Assembly (NCBI RefSeq): GCF_958450345.1
Contig: NC_088783.1
Location: 97,955,302 to 98,019,301, forward strand
Direction: 5' to 3'
Source: Calliphora vicina
Taxonomy: Eukaryota > Arthropoda > Insecta > Diptera > Calliphoridae
Length of the DNA stretch: 64,000 nucleotides
Part shown: piece after piece, positions 41,160-51,961 of the stretch
Numbering within the stretch: the stretch's first letter is position 1
How the letters are laid out: the number at the start of each line of letters is the position of its first letter
Program-made: the position numbers and the translations under genes
The notes under the pieces: generated by a model
Told to the model about the DNA's origin: nothing
Databases searched by the model: none
What the model saw: only the letters and a program-made list of their open reading frames with translations

Positions 41160-42509
41160 CTAAGAATGGAAAATTTTCAATCTATTTTTATGAACCTTAA
41201 CAATTTTATCTTTATCAAGTACAAGCAAAGTACAATTGCCATTATTATCGATCTGCGTAACTGGATATGGGCCTCTGAATAGTGTTTCCAACTTATGCCC
41301 TGAGTTATTTTCTAATAAAACTAAATCTCCTATTTGAAGGTTAACAGGTTTTTTAGCTTTATCATATTGAGATTTATTATGATTTTTCGACTTCACTAGC
41401 ATTTTTGAAGCGCGTTGCTGTGCCGTCTGGAGTCTATATTTTACCTCCTTCTCATACGAGTCCACGTTATACAGTGGGTCAACTGTATTTGTCATAATCG
41501 TATGTGGTATTTTACCAAAGACTAATTCGTAGGGACAGTAACCATGTACTGTAGATGGCGTTGTATTAAAGCAATACGTGAAGTATCTTAACCATTCATC
41601 CCAATCCGTTCTACTTAATGATAAGTACGAACGAACATATTCATTAAATGTTCTATGAGATCTTTCAATGGTACCCAAGGTTTGATGATGGTATGCCGTT
41701 GATGTGACATACTCAATCTTTAACATTTGGCAAAGCTCTTGCATGGTTTGATTTTTGTACTCTGTTCCCATATCAGATATGATTTTTCGCATAGGGCCAT
41801 AGATTAAAATAAAATTTTCAAATATGGACTTAGCTACGGTTTTTGCCGTTTTGTCCGGTACCGGAATAGTAATCTAATATTTAGTTAAATCACATATGAT
41901 AGTAACTGCATATTCATTACCACTATTAGACTTTATAAAAGGACCGATCGTGTCAATAACTATTACATCGAATGCGCGCGCTGGTGTTTCAGTTATCATC
42001 GTGTACCCAGGATGACCAACAAATATTGGATCATCATGAAACTTTTTCAAAAGGAAACTTTTCTGCTCTTCATCATTTACTATTATCTGTTTTGGCGTTA
42101 ACACTATTATTCGATTTTTTAATGTTCTGTTCGCAATATTTTTGAAATCAGTGATTCGAATCTTCTCAAATAATCTATAATTTAATGAGAGTTGCAACTC
42201 TTTAATGTTCTTATTGTCGGTTGTATTCTCCAACCTAGGAAAAAATTGCTCTAAAACAATTTTTCCATTAACAATTAGATCATCTAATATAATTTTCTCT
42301 ATAATTATTTTCCCATTGCGTATGTAACACCTTGGTGATTTACATTTAAGGTCAAATTTTAGGCGAACGTTCTTCCTTACTTCCTTAGAACTGATTGTTT
42401 CATATATTTTTTGTTTCTCTACTTGTCTTGTAAAACCATTTTCCGAATCCGTTGTTACCTTTCTAGTTTTCAATCTAGTTGTCACATTTAGGATTTTTCT
42501 TATTTCCAT
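41160..42509 (-). pseudogene. Element 2 integrase, one internal stop
   Basis: The zinc-binding part and catalytic core are present. The DDE acids are seen as VIVIDTIGPF, KIISDMGTEY and GTIERSHRTF. A C-terminal GPY-like piece, ETLFRGPYPVTQID, follows near 41250-41290. The frame is continuous from 42509 to 41160 except for one TAG at 41874-41876, after ICDLTKY. Residues on both sides align with the family, so it looks like a single nonsense change. Confidence 0.82.
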
Positions 42510-42860
42510 AATGCTCTTAAAATCTATTCGCGACAGAGCATCTGCTCCACAGTTATCTTTATATATTTCTTTATATATTCTATTTCAAAATCATACTCTT
42601 CCAAATCCAATCGCATTCTCGTCAAAAAAAAACTGCAGCGAGTTTTTGTTCAATAATTGACTTATTACTTTCCCCTTTTGTAAAAGATCTTGATGCATAT
42701 GCTACGAGTAATTGTACTCCATTATATTCTTGGCTCAGTACTGTACCGCACGCATACTTGCTTGCTTCCGTCGTAATACAGAATTCCCTATCAAAATCGG
42801 GGTATTGTAATATTTTCTTAAAATACTGAAAGGATTTTTTCGCAAATATCCGACCAAATA
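42510..42860 (-). pseudogene. Element 2 RNase H region, partly lost
   Basis: Minus-strand pieces read FDREFCITTEASKYACGTVL and QLLVAYASRSFTKGESNKS, the first half of a gypsy RNase H. The expected catalytic middle is missing: the frame jumps to EYDFEIEYIKK and then to the integrase linker. Frame changes occur near 42640 and 42590. Confidence 0.65.
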
Positions 42861-43720
42861 AAATCAGAATTTTTTCGAGTTAATCTCGTTAAGGGTAACG
42901 AATGCTGTGCGAAGTTTGGAATAAATCGTCTGTAATAATTACAAAATGCGACGAATCGTTTAGTTTCCTCCGCATTTTTGGGTGTAGGATAATTTTTAAT
43001 TACTTCGTACTTGCTGTCGTCTGGAAGAATTCCCCTATCAGTACATTTGTGACCTAAATATGTAACTTCATGACCAAAAAATGAACATTTATCAGGATGT
43101 AATTTCAAGTTATACTTTTTACAGGTCAAAAATACATCTCTAAGGTTTGCTATCATGTGCTTTTCAGAACATCCGATTACTATAAGGTCATCCATATAAA
43201 GGAATGCCTGTTCTGGTGTTAGTCCAGAAAATGCCATTGACATCATTCGCTGAAAAGAATTTGGAGCTACTTTTCTTCCATAATGGAGTCTCTTAAAACG
43301 AAATGAACATTCGTTAGTAGAAAAAGATGTAATATCCATAGATTCGTGTTCTAATTCGATCTGATGAAATCCTGACATTAAGTCAAGGCAAGAATCTCTG
43401 CTATTAATTTTTTATTTATTTGCCTATAGTCATATAGCCATCGCTTCACAGAACTACCTGGTAGTGTTTTTTTTTGGAACCAGTAATACTGGACTGTTAT
43501 ATGATGAAAATTATGGTTCAATAATGTCATCATTTTTTAGTTTTTCAACTTGGCTATTGATCTCCTCTTTTTGGCTATGAGGTATTCTGTAGTTCTTGAT
43601 ATAAACTGGTTCATCATCTTTTATTCTTAGTTTTTGTTTATAAAAATTATTTGTCGAAATCTTATCTGTTTCCAAAGCAAAGATATCTGAGAATTCTGTA
43701 CATAATTCCGTTAAGGATTT
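42818..43720 (-). pseudogene. Element 2 reverse transcriptase, broken at its N-terminal part
   Basis: The core frame (42818-43378) includes MSGFHQIELEHESMDITSF, PNSFQRMMSMAFSGLTP, the catalytic YMDDLIVIG and LHPDKCSFFGHEVTYLGH, plus the connection domain GILPDDSKYEVIKNYPTPKN. Upstream, in broken frames around 43390-43700, KNDDIIEP- and SPVLLVPKK-like pieces mark the RT start. The catalytic box itself is intact. Confidence 0.82.
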
Positions 43721-44400
43721 TTCTGCAAATCTGGGAAATTTTTTGACAATTTAGTTATTATTTGCTCAGTGCGTTCTTTATTTTCGGTCTCTATATGTGG
43801 AATATCATAATCCAAAACATTTTCAGTTTTTATATCAAAGTTATCTAGGACAACGTTTTGATTTGTTGTATTTACTATACGGATATAAGCATTATCGCTT
43901 TTCACTATAGTATTCGCAATAAAAACTCCGTTACGCAAATTTTGATTTGGTATTAAAATTTCTTTCTCGGAAGTATTAAGTTTTATTTTTCTAATCACTT
44001 CTGATCTAGCCGCAATTGATAAGGATCCAGGGGTTGGCGTATCGTAAATTTTTGTTACGATATCAGAAGGAGCATTATGTGGTCTTAATATCAATAACTC
44101 ATGTTTACTCTGATAATCTAATATACAATTATATCTTCGTATAAAATCTAAACCCAATATTCCATCGCAAGGAATTGGAAAAGTTTTATTAACTACATGA
44201 AATGAGTGTTCAAACAAGAAATTTTCTATTACCAAGTGCGCTTTTATTTTTCCAAGAGAATCTATTGTTGATTCTCCAATGCCCGTTATTCTAGCTTTAT
44301 TGTTCGTATCTATTAGTGTATTAGGAGCTAATGTGCTTTCCTTAAAAATTCAAATATCGGCTCCGGTATCAATTAGAAATGTATTATACCTATTGTTCAA
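43711..44400 (-). pseudogene. Element 2 protease region
   Basis: The active-site wording FLIDTGADI lies near 44353-44385 but is followed by a TGA (44354-44356 area). The following frame (43711-44235) carries IPCDGILGLDFIRRYNCILD, the second signature of gypsy retropepsins, and a linker rich in Asn and Ile leading into RT. Confidence 0.72.
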
Positions 44401-44459
44401 GTTACTCAAATTTAAATTATATATTCTGTATTTTGCTATGTTTAAAATAAAAGATTTTT

Positions 44460-45632
44460 CTAATTGTTTGTTTGTGCCCCCAGTCGAGTTTCCTGGGGGT
44501 CCCGTTGGTTTCCCAGAGCGTATCTTACTTGGTGGTGTCCCTGTTGTCTACCACGTTGGTTATAAAAATTTCGTCCATTATAGGAACCACCACGGTTATT
44601 ACTACGATTATAACCTCGATTGTAATTCTGACCGCGACTGTAGCCTCGACCACGGCCATAATTATTACGGTTACGTCTAGAACTATAATTCATTATACTG
44701 ACAGTATTCGTATTATTGTCAGTACAAGCATTGACAAATTTGGAGACGGCCTCATTCATGTTATTGAAGGTACCAGCCTCCATGACAAGTTTTACCCTTT
44801 CATTTGAAGCGTTCCTACACATTGCTTTTATGGCAGTTTGTGAAGAATACTTATCCGCATGTGGATTCGATAATCCATCCGAAATATATGCATTTGTCAA
44901 TGCTTTAAATTTTCCAGTTCCTCTATGAACTGGTTGGCAGACTTATTGTTTTGCTTTACATTTAGGATCTTGGCAGTGAGAACCTCAGTCGATTCTCCCT
45001 TTACCGAGACCTTTAGTTTTTCTACTATGGCATTTATTGTCTACTCAGTGGATATTAATGTTCTTGCGGTACCTTTCAATTTAGTTTTTATAACATTAAC
45101 TGCTACTACTTCATGTGTTTCCTTAATGGAATCCACAACTTGCAGTGCGTCTATAAATGCTTGTAAATGTTCGGATTTACCGTCAAACTCAGGAATAAGT
45201 TTAGCGGATAATCCTAAAAATTCAGTTACTGATAGTGTCATATTTTTTTGTCTCGGAATCTAATTCAATTTTCTGTTTCTGTTCATGAGAAACAGTTTTA
45301 CCAATTGGGTCTGTTGACACCAAGTTATATATTAACTCCTCGTGGAGTGTAATAGGAATGTCGACCTCGAATCCTCTCTTTGACAATACGGTAATTAATT
45401 TATCACGAACGTCTGTGAAAAAATTGTCAGCTGCCGACTTGTGGGATTGGGTCAGCCGAGAGTAATTTGTATTAAATATTATTCTTAGGTCTTCGAGGCG
45501 TTCGAATAGAATCCTAATATGTTTGCCTAGTGCCTCATCCCTTGTCGGTCTATCTATGTTTAAACATTTATATGACCTATCAAATTGTTCTTTTAAAAGT
45601 CGAACTCTAGATAAAATTGTTGGCCAATCCAT
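44460..45632 (-). pseudogene. Element 2 gag, frameshifted
   Basis: Start ATG at 45632 (MDWPTILSRVRLLKEQFDRS). The capsid-like part continues in a second frame (VTEFLGLSAKLIPEFDGKSE, near 45130-45230) and a third (SVKGESTEVLTAKILNV, near 44960-45010), and ends in an RG/NYG-rich nucleocapsid (NNYGRGRGYSRGQNYNRGYN, near 44600-44690). No CCHC knuckle is visible. Two frameshifts (near 45240 and 45045) and one near 44900 break it. Confidence 0.78.
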
Positions 45633-45935
45633 ATGTTGGTCATAGTATTAAATATTCACACGACAGATCACAATACTAATAAAATATAAATTTTTCGTTC
45701 TCACTATACCTCTAGAGCAGCGAAATGCAAACTCACACCACTACAGTTTTTAGATATTGTAGTTGTATAAGTTGAGAAATATTCTCTGGCAAAAACAAAA
45801 ACAAATAGCTGAAATAATGAAATAAACAAACATAAAAGCGTAAGACTGACTGTTTTTATACAATGTGTGTGCTTGCGTACATGTGAAAACAAAATCAAGA
45901 GAGCTCATTTGAGAGCTCACTGCAGCTCGCTGCTC

Positions 45936-46190
45936 TAGAGGGACTCGTAAGTATCGCAGAGGTTCAAATTGGTTCAAATTATCATCCTTCTAACAAGTTA
46001 TTATACTTTTCCTTTTATCCTAAATTTAGCAAGTGAAGCTGCTCTATCAAAATTTCATTTTCACTATACCTCTAGAGGGACTCGTAAGTATCGCAGAGGT
46101 TCAAATTATATATATTTTCTTTCTTAAAAAAAAAAATTATTAACCAAAAAAAAAAATTTTTTTTTTTAATTTGAGCAAGTGAAGCTGCCC
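45936..46190 (-). repeat. Tandem duplication in the element 2 leader
   Basis: CTCTAGAGGGACTCGTAAGT and the next 25 bp occur at 45935 and again at 46069; AGCAAGTGAAGCTGC follows each at about the same distance (46028, 46172). The unit is about 135-145 bp. Confidence 0.7.
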
Positions 46191-46377
46191 TTAACATATA
46201 TTTTTTCTTCAATGACTTTTTATGTAGGAGGTATAATTTTAGGACAACATTTGTTGCTAACAGAAAAACTATTGCCCAAAGCAACAGTGGAATCGAAGAT
46301 GAGTTATTTTCAATAACCTCTACCTCGTTTACCACATTTGCATTTGGGGTTTCTACCTTCGATTGGGGTCTGTCCAT
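46072..46377 (-). CDS. Small predicted single-pass membrane protein in the element 2 leader
   Basis: The frame begins MDRPQSKVETPNANVVNEVE, an acidic, Asn-rich N-terminus of about 28 residues. It continues with a hydrophobic helix IPLLLWAIVFLLATNVVL (about residues 29-46) and a strongly basic stretch LLHKKSLKKKYMLRAASLA. Positive charges after the helix suggest the N-terminus lies outside or in the lumen. It then reads into a low-complexity FFF/KKK run produced by a local duplication, so the present C-terminus is probably not original; the second repeat copy (45930-46060) would end the chain at AKFRIKGKV. It lies upstream of gag on the same strand. I know no assigned function. It could be a chance frame, but the charge pattern argues for selection. 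Confidence 0.45.
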   Translation of the reverse strand: MDRPQSKVETPNANVVNEVEVIENNSSSIPLLLWAIVFLLATNVVLKLYLLHKKSLKKKYMLRAASLAQIKKKNFFFWLIIFFFKKENIYNLNLCDTYESL

Positions 46378-46937
46378 ATTTTGTTTTTTTTTTTTAATTT
46401 TCTAATTTTAAAATTAAATTTTAATTTTTTAAATCTAGTTTTAATTACATTTGTTTAATCATAATTTAATTAATATTACATTTATATATAGATGTATATA
46501 TATTTTTTTTCTTTGTAAATTAAATTTAAGTATCAAAAAATTTGTTTTTTTTTTTAAATTTTCATTTTGTAATTTATTTTATATATAATATTTATATTTA
46601 CATGTTGGTGTTTTTTTATTTAAGTTTTACGTTGCTGTTTTTGTTGTTGTTGAGGGGGAGGTGTTATTTTTTTTTCTTCTTTCTGATGTGTGGAATTGTA
46701 TCTCTTCTTAAACTTCTTTTCTGCAAAGTAATTTTCTCATATAGCTTTTGCCTTTGCTGTGTACACGTCTACTTGTTTGAATGGACCGCTTTGAAATTTA
46801 TTTATTTGTTTCTTCATTATATAAATTTTACACTCAAAATTTATTTCTTTGTTGTTCTTGTAATATTTTTTTTTTTATTTAAATTCAACATAAATTTTCT
46901 ATTTAGTTCAATTTTACACAAAACAAATTTATAATTT

Positions 46938-47842
46938 CAGGTATGTTCTGTAATCCACGTGATTTCAAATCACATACCGTTTTAAAATCACACGTGTGAT
47001 TTGTGCCTGTTCTGTAAATCACACTGTTATTGTATTTTTCGGTGTGATTTTAAATTTTCGAAAGCACAAGAAAACAGCTGATTCGTTTATTTTAAATGTT
47101 TTGTTTTGCAAATAATTTTGTAGAAATATTAAAGTGAAAATAAAAAAATGCCTGGAGCTTCTGTTATATCTTTAATTGAATTAAAAAGAATGGAATTACA
47201 TTTTATAAAAATTTTGCAAAAACTATGGCGCAAGCTCAACCACTATGTCAAAAAGAAAACAAAACAGCAAAGCTGCCACAGTACACAATTGCTTTTGGTT
47301 ACCACTTGCTTCAACTTTGTTGCATTTTTTTTCCAATTAGCGCAAAAAACTTAAAGCATATTGATAACTTATAATATAATCTAACAAATATTATAAATTT
47401 TATGACGAATTCTATAATTAATTTAAAGATATTGAACATATTTTAGACAAACATTAAAAAATTTTAGTCTGGCAAGCTTCCATATATTTTCGAAAAGCAT
47501 AAACAGCTGACAACTGAAAACAAACCTGAAACCACAGAAGAAATCACAAAAGCAAATAAACTTTTTACAGCAGAAAAGGTGTCTCTAGATTTTTATTAAA
47601 TTTTAAGTGTTTTTTTAATAAAACAAGTAATTCTATAAGAAAATTAATGAAGGACATATTGTTTAATTTATTTAAATAATTTATTTTAATATTTTCCATG
47701 CAATAGCCGCAGAAATAACCAAGTGATTTGAAAACATTAGTGACTTTGTTGAACGTTTTAAAATCACAAAATTATGTGCTCAGAACACCCTTTATGTGAT
47801 TTCAAACCACTTTTATAAAATGTGATTTGCAGAACATACCTG
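46938..47842. mobile_element. CAGGTATGTTCTG-TIR element in the element 2 leader
   Basis: The ends CAGGTATGTTCTG are inverted repeats; further inside, GTGATTT/AAATCAC motifs recur many times near both ends. It is 905 bp. Flanks share TTT. The frame at 47148-47354 has no domain that I recognise and is probably not a gene. Confidence 0.72.
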
Positions 47843-47953
47843 TTTGTTATATATTTTTTTGTTGTATCTTTTCTCTTATGTTTTTAACACTTTCACTATT
47901 TGCGTATGAAAATTTTTATTAAGTTTTTCTTTTTAAACTTGGCAGGATCACTA

Positions 47954-48138
47954 TGTAATTGAAACGTCCGCTTTGAGGGTTTAAAAAATACTGACTTTAT
48001 TTATTCTTTAATTCTTAAAGCTACCGTTCTTACTTAAATATAATAGAGTGTAATGTATATACCTTATACACCGTGTGAATTAACTTGATCAGCATTTTTT
48101 AACGTGAGAACACAAAATTGCTGACCAAGTGATATTCA
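47954..48138 (-). repeat. Element 2 5' LTR copy, outer edge missing
   Basis: It matches 40684-40867 almost base for base but stops there, lacking the outermost 29 bp of the LTR. The bases after its inner CA-end (minus strand TAGTGATCCTGCC) do not start with TGG, so no standard tRNA primer site is visible. Confidence 0.7.
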
Positions 48139-48539
48139 ATTAGCTAACTCAGATTTTAAAACTTTTTTCACAGTTTATTTGTTTAAATGTAACAATCAGC
48201 TTTCTGTTAGTGTTCTCAGATTTATTAATATTTTACAGTTTTTTCTAATAAATTCAATTTATAATATGTTTTCTTATTTTTTTTAATTAATTAATTATTC
48301 ATTTTTAAATTAATTTTTTTAAAAGAATTTTAGGTGGTTAAATCTTTAATTCTTTTTAAAGATTTATTCTTTTTTTTCCTCGTCGCCAGTATTATTGTTG
48401 AGTCTGGTTGGGTTGTTTATTAAAGACTGACTTTTTATTTTTCTCAATTTTAAACAAAAGCTTAAAAATAACTTATAACTAGGGAAGAATCTGCTTATAA
48501 AGCAGATCCCACGCTTAAACTATGCAAACAATATTCTAA
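48139..48539 (-). other. Remnant LTR and primer-binding site of another LTR element
   Basis: On the minus strand a TGTTTGCATAGTTTAAGCG start at 48530, a TTTATAAGC TATA-like box and AATAAA-type motifs lead to a PBS-like TGGCGACGAGG at 48378-48388. That is what a 5' LTR of about 140 bp plus primer site would look like. No second copy is in the window. The following 240 bp (48139-48377) is AT-rich leader-like DNA. It may be the 5' end of element 1, pushed away by insertion of element 2. Confidence 0.45.
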
Positions 48540-48708
48540 TCTATATATATAAAAGTGAATGTGTGTCTGTATGTATGTATGTTTATTATTATTAGTTTAG
48601 GATCTATAGACGGCTAAACGGCTGAACCGATTTGCTGGACATTTTTACAGTATTTTTCTCTATATCTGGAAGGAGCTATAGGCTACTTTTTGATGCGAAA
48701 TTTGAAGT

Positions 48709-49140
48709 GGGCGTGGTACCTCCCATACAAAGTTAATTTTAAATATCATATATTTTGGAAACAATAAAAGCTATAGTCCTCAAATTTTGCATGAGCAATA
48801 CCACCGTTTGTATAAATATTTGAGGCCAAAATAGGAGTAGAAGCCACAGAGGGCGTGGCACCTCCCATATGATGATAATTAAAAAAATCTATTATATGGG
48901 ATACAATAAGAGATAGAATCCATAAATTTTGCACGGTTATTCTATCATCAATATTAATAGTTAGTACAAGAATGGGCGGACTATCAATAGTGGGCGTGGC
49001 ACATCCCATATAAACTAAATACTAAAAATCATATCTATGTGTATAAGTTTGATATGTAAATCAATGAAACTTTGTATGAATTACATATTTAGGCCAAAAA
49101 TGGGCAAACTAGCAAAAGTGGGCGTGGCACCTTCCATAGA
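48709..49140 (+). repeat. Array of about 140-bp monomers with GGGCGTGGCACCTCCCATA
   Basis: The motif occurs near 48709, 48851, 48991 and 49119 (with small changes), spaced about 128-142 bp. The array ends where the Jockey A tail begins. Confidence 0.7.
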
Positions 49141-49307
49141 TATTTTTTTTTTTTTCATCATTTATTTATTGTATCTTCATTATTTAATGAACTAACAATA
49201 AGTGGTTCAAATCTTATATCTAATATTATTATTTAATTAGTCCAGCCAGTGCCGGACGAAAAAATTTTGTGTTCATGGTTGTTTTGGTTAAATTGGCATT
49301 CTTCCTT

Positions 49308-51961
49308 CTAAATTAGGTCTGCTGTGTCCCTCCTTCTTAATCGAGTGTGGCCACGGTTATCTAATATGTTGCGGGCCAGCGGGTTTGGGTGAACTTCAAG
49401 TTTTTTTAAATATTTTTGTACGTTTTTCGAGATTTCAGTTTTTACAATGGGCACGTTTAGATCTTTGTGTATATTCGCATTTTTGATATACCAGGGGGCA
49501 ACTGTGATCATTCTTAGAAACTTGTTTTGGCGTCTTTGGATTTTTTCTACATTTGACGCTGAGGCCGTCCCCCATAACTGTATGCCATAACACCATATCG
49601 GTTTTATGATCATGTTATAAAGTAGAAGTTTACAATCTAAACTAAGCGTGGAGTTTCTGCCAATAAGCCAATTAATTTGAATTGATTTCAATTTCATTTG
49701 AGTCAACTTTGCATCTATATGACTTTTCCATGTAAGGCGACGATCGAGATGTATTTCGAGGTATTTCACTTCCGATTGTTGAATTATTGTTTGGTTATTG
49801 ATATGAATAGGGGGGCATGATTCTCTACTCAATGTAAATGTAATGTGTGTACATTTTTGCTCGTTGACTTTAATTTTCCATTGTTTTAACCATTTTTCTA
49901 ATTCAAATATGTGGTTTTGTAAGTAACGAGACGCTTCTTGAGGGTTTTCATGAATGCTTAGAATAGCAGTATCATCAGCAAATGTTGATGTATGAGTGCG
50001 ATTGTTAGTTGGCATATCAGACGAATACATCAAATATAAAAAAGGTCCCAGGATACTGCCTTGGGGGACTCCAGCTTCAATGGGTTGTGCAGTACTTAAA
50101 AAGTTTCCCTCTTTAACCTTAAATGTTCGACCAGTTAAATAGCTTTCCAACAGCTTATGTGTGTTTGTCGGTAAATTTTGACTCAATTTGTATATTAATC
50201 CAGCATGCCATACCTTATCAAACGCTTGAGAGATGTCGATGAAGAGTGCAGAACAATATTTCTTTTCTTCAAACGCTTTTCTCACCATATTTACAAGTCT
50301 ATGGGTTTGTTCGATAGTACTGTGTTTTCTTCTAAATCCAAATTGATGATTCGGAATACAATTGTTTTCAGTTAACATCGGGTACAACTTGTTCATAAGT
50401 ATCTTCTCAAATAGCTTTGATATATTAGACAATAGGCTGATGGGTCTGTATGATTCTACTTTTGTGTGATCTTTTCCCGGCTTGGGTATCATGGTAACCA
50501 GTGAAACCTTCCATTCTGGAGGATAATATTCAAGTCATAATATAGCATTAAAAATAAAAAGAATTATTTTTATTGCTATCCGGGGTAGCTCCATAAGCAT
50601 CTTGTTGCTGATCTTATCCATACCAGGCGCTTTCTTGGGATTTAAATCAGCAATAGCATTTTTGATCTCTCGAATCTCAAAACGTAGGGGTACGGCTGCT
50701 CCAAAATAGGGTGCAACAGGTGGCAACTCAATTGCTTCGTTTGATGTGTTCGGTGTAAATACTTTTTTTAAATGATTAACAAACAGATTCCCTTTTTCAG
50801 TATCATTTCTTGCCCAACCACCACTTGAATTTCGCAAGGGGGACTTACATATAACGGGTCTTTTAAGATGTTTTGTTGCTCGCCATAATGAGTAATCCGA
50901 TTGCGGGGTTGCGTCCAGGCTTTCTAAATATTTATTCAATGATTCCATTTTTCGAAATTCCAAGAGCTTTTTAAGTCTTTGTATACAATCTTTAAGCTTC
51001 GATTTTAGTTGGGGGGATCTGTGCAATTGCCACTCTCTTCGAAATCTTTTTTCATTTAAGAGCCGTTCGACATCTGCAGAATTAATTCTATTATATCTGA
51101 ATTGTCGGGGGGTTTGGTTAGCATGTTGAGCAGCCATTCTGAGATTTTTATCGAAATTGATAAGAGAGTGATCGATGTTTTCTGGTGTTCTTAGCGGTAT
51201 GTTTTCCGAGCAATGTGTACTGAGGTATTTTTTATATTTGAGCCAATTTATTCTTGTGCCTGCCATCGCTAAATTACCAGTCGGGGATACAATTTCTAGG
51301 GGGCTCAATAAAGTAATAATAGTGGGTGAGTGATCTGAAGATAGTTCCAGCGAGGATTCAATTTGAATCATTTCTCTAGGGATATTTTTCATCACGCTAA
51401 AATCAATAACATCCGGTATTTTTCGTGGGTCAGTAGGCCAGTAAGTAGGTTGGCCGCTCGAAAGCACATGCAAACCCATTTTAGAAATTGAGTCGAACAA
51501 AACACGACCTTTAGGGGTAATCAGTCGTGATCCCCAGAATGTGTGCTTAGCATTATAATCGCTAGCAGGAAACGGGGGCCTAGTGATTTAAAAAATCTAT
51601 TATATTGACTTTCTGTAATTGAGAATCTTGGGGGTGAGTATATCGATGAAATCACTAAGTTTCGATGAAAATCTTCAAGACAGATTGTAGTAGCTTGAAG
51701 ATAATCTTCGCAAAAATCACACATTAAGTAGTGTTTTATTCGAGCTTTTATTAAAATTGCCGAGCCTCCGCATGCTCTACCTCTGGGATCTTTGGTGTCA
51801 TATATTACATATCCATTTATTCGAAAGGAACTTCTGGACGTCAAATGAGTTTCAGAAACCAGCATTACATCAATTTGTTGGTTTCTTAAAAAATATTCGA
51901 GTTCGTTTTTGTGTTGGCGTATGCCGTTTGCATTCCAAAAACATATTCTTAGGCAGTTCAT
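49308..51961 (-). pseudogene. Jockey A ORF2 (endonuclease-RT), two lesions
   Basis: It starts at ATG 51961 (MNCLRICFWNANGIRQHKNE) inside ORF1's stop, with an APE-type endonuclease (VSETHLTSRSSF; SSDHSPTIITLL) and an RT (APGMDKISNKMLMELPR; FIDISQAFDKVWH; GVPQGSILGP; FADDTAILS intact), ending LRRRDTADLI at 49308. Lesion 1: a 4-bp loss near 51560 relative to the 17-kb copy, destroying the GDYNAKH endonuclease residues and shifting the frame. Lesion 2: a TGA at about 50535-50537 where the 17-kb copy has CGA (Arg), a C-to-T change. Otherwise the reading frame is clean, so the copy died recently. Confidence 0.9.

Larger units (their letters stand above)
40684..48138 (-). mobile_element. Ty3/gypsy LTR retrotransposon, mdg1/412-like (element 2)
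   Basis: Same-orientation copies of one sequence bound a minus-strand gag-pol region at 40684-40896 and 47954-48138. Gag, protease, RT, RNase H and integrase occur in the order expected of Ty3/gypsy. RT wording (LHYGRKVAPNSFQRMM, then YMDDLIVIG) and the RG-rich, knuckle-free nucleocapsid suggest the mdg1/412 group. Multiple stops and frameshifts make it defective. A MITE is inserted in its leader. Confidence 0.85.

Noticed and set aside
44279..45263. Plus-strand ORFs over the gag region (133, 111, 70, 112 codons)
   Set aside because: They are antisense to the gag and protease frames of element 2.
46542..46934. 130-codon plus-strand ORF rich in Phe and Leu
   Set aside because: It comes from T-rich leader DNA of the LTR element; apparent membrane helices are an effect of TTT codons.
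47148..47354. 68-codon ORF in the CAGGTATGTTCTG element
   Set aside because: No recognisable domain, and the element otherwise looks non-autonomous; kept out of the gene list.
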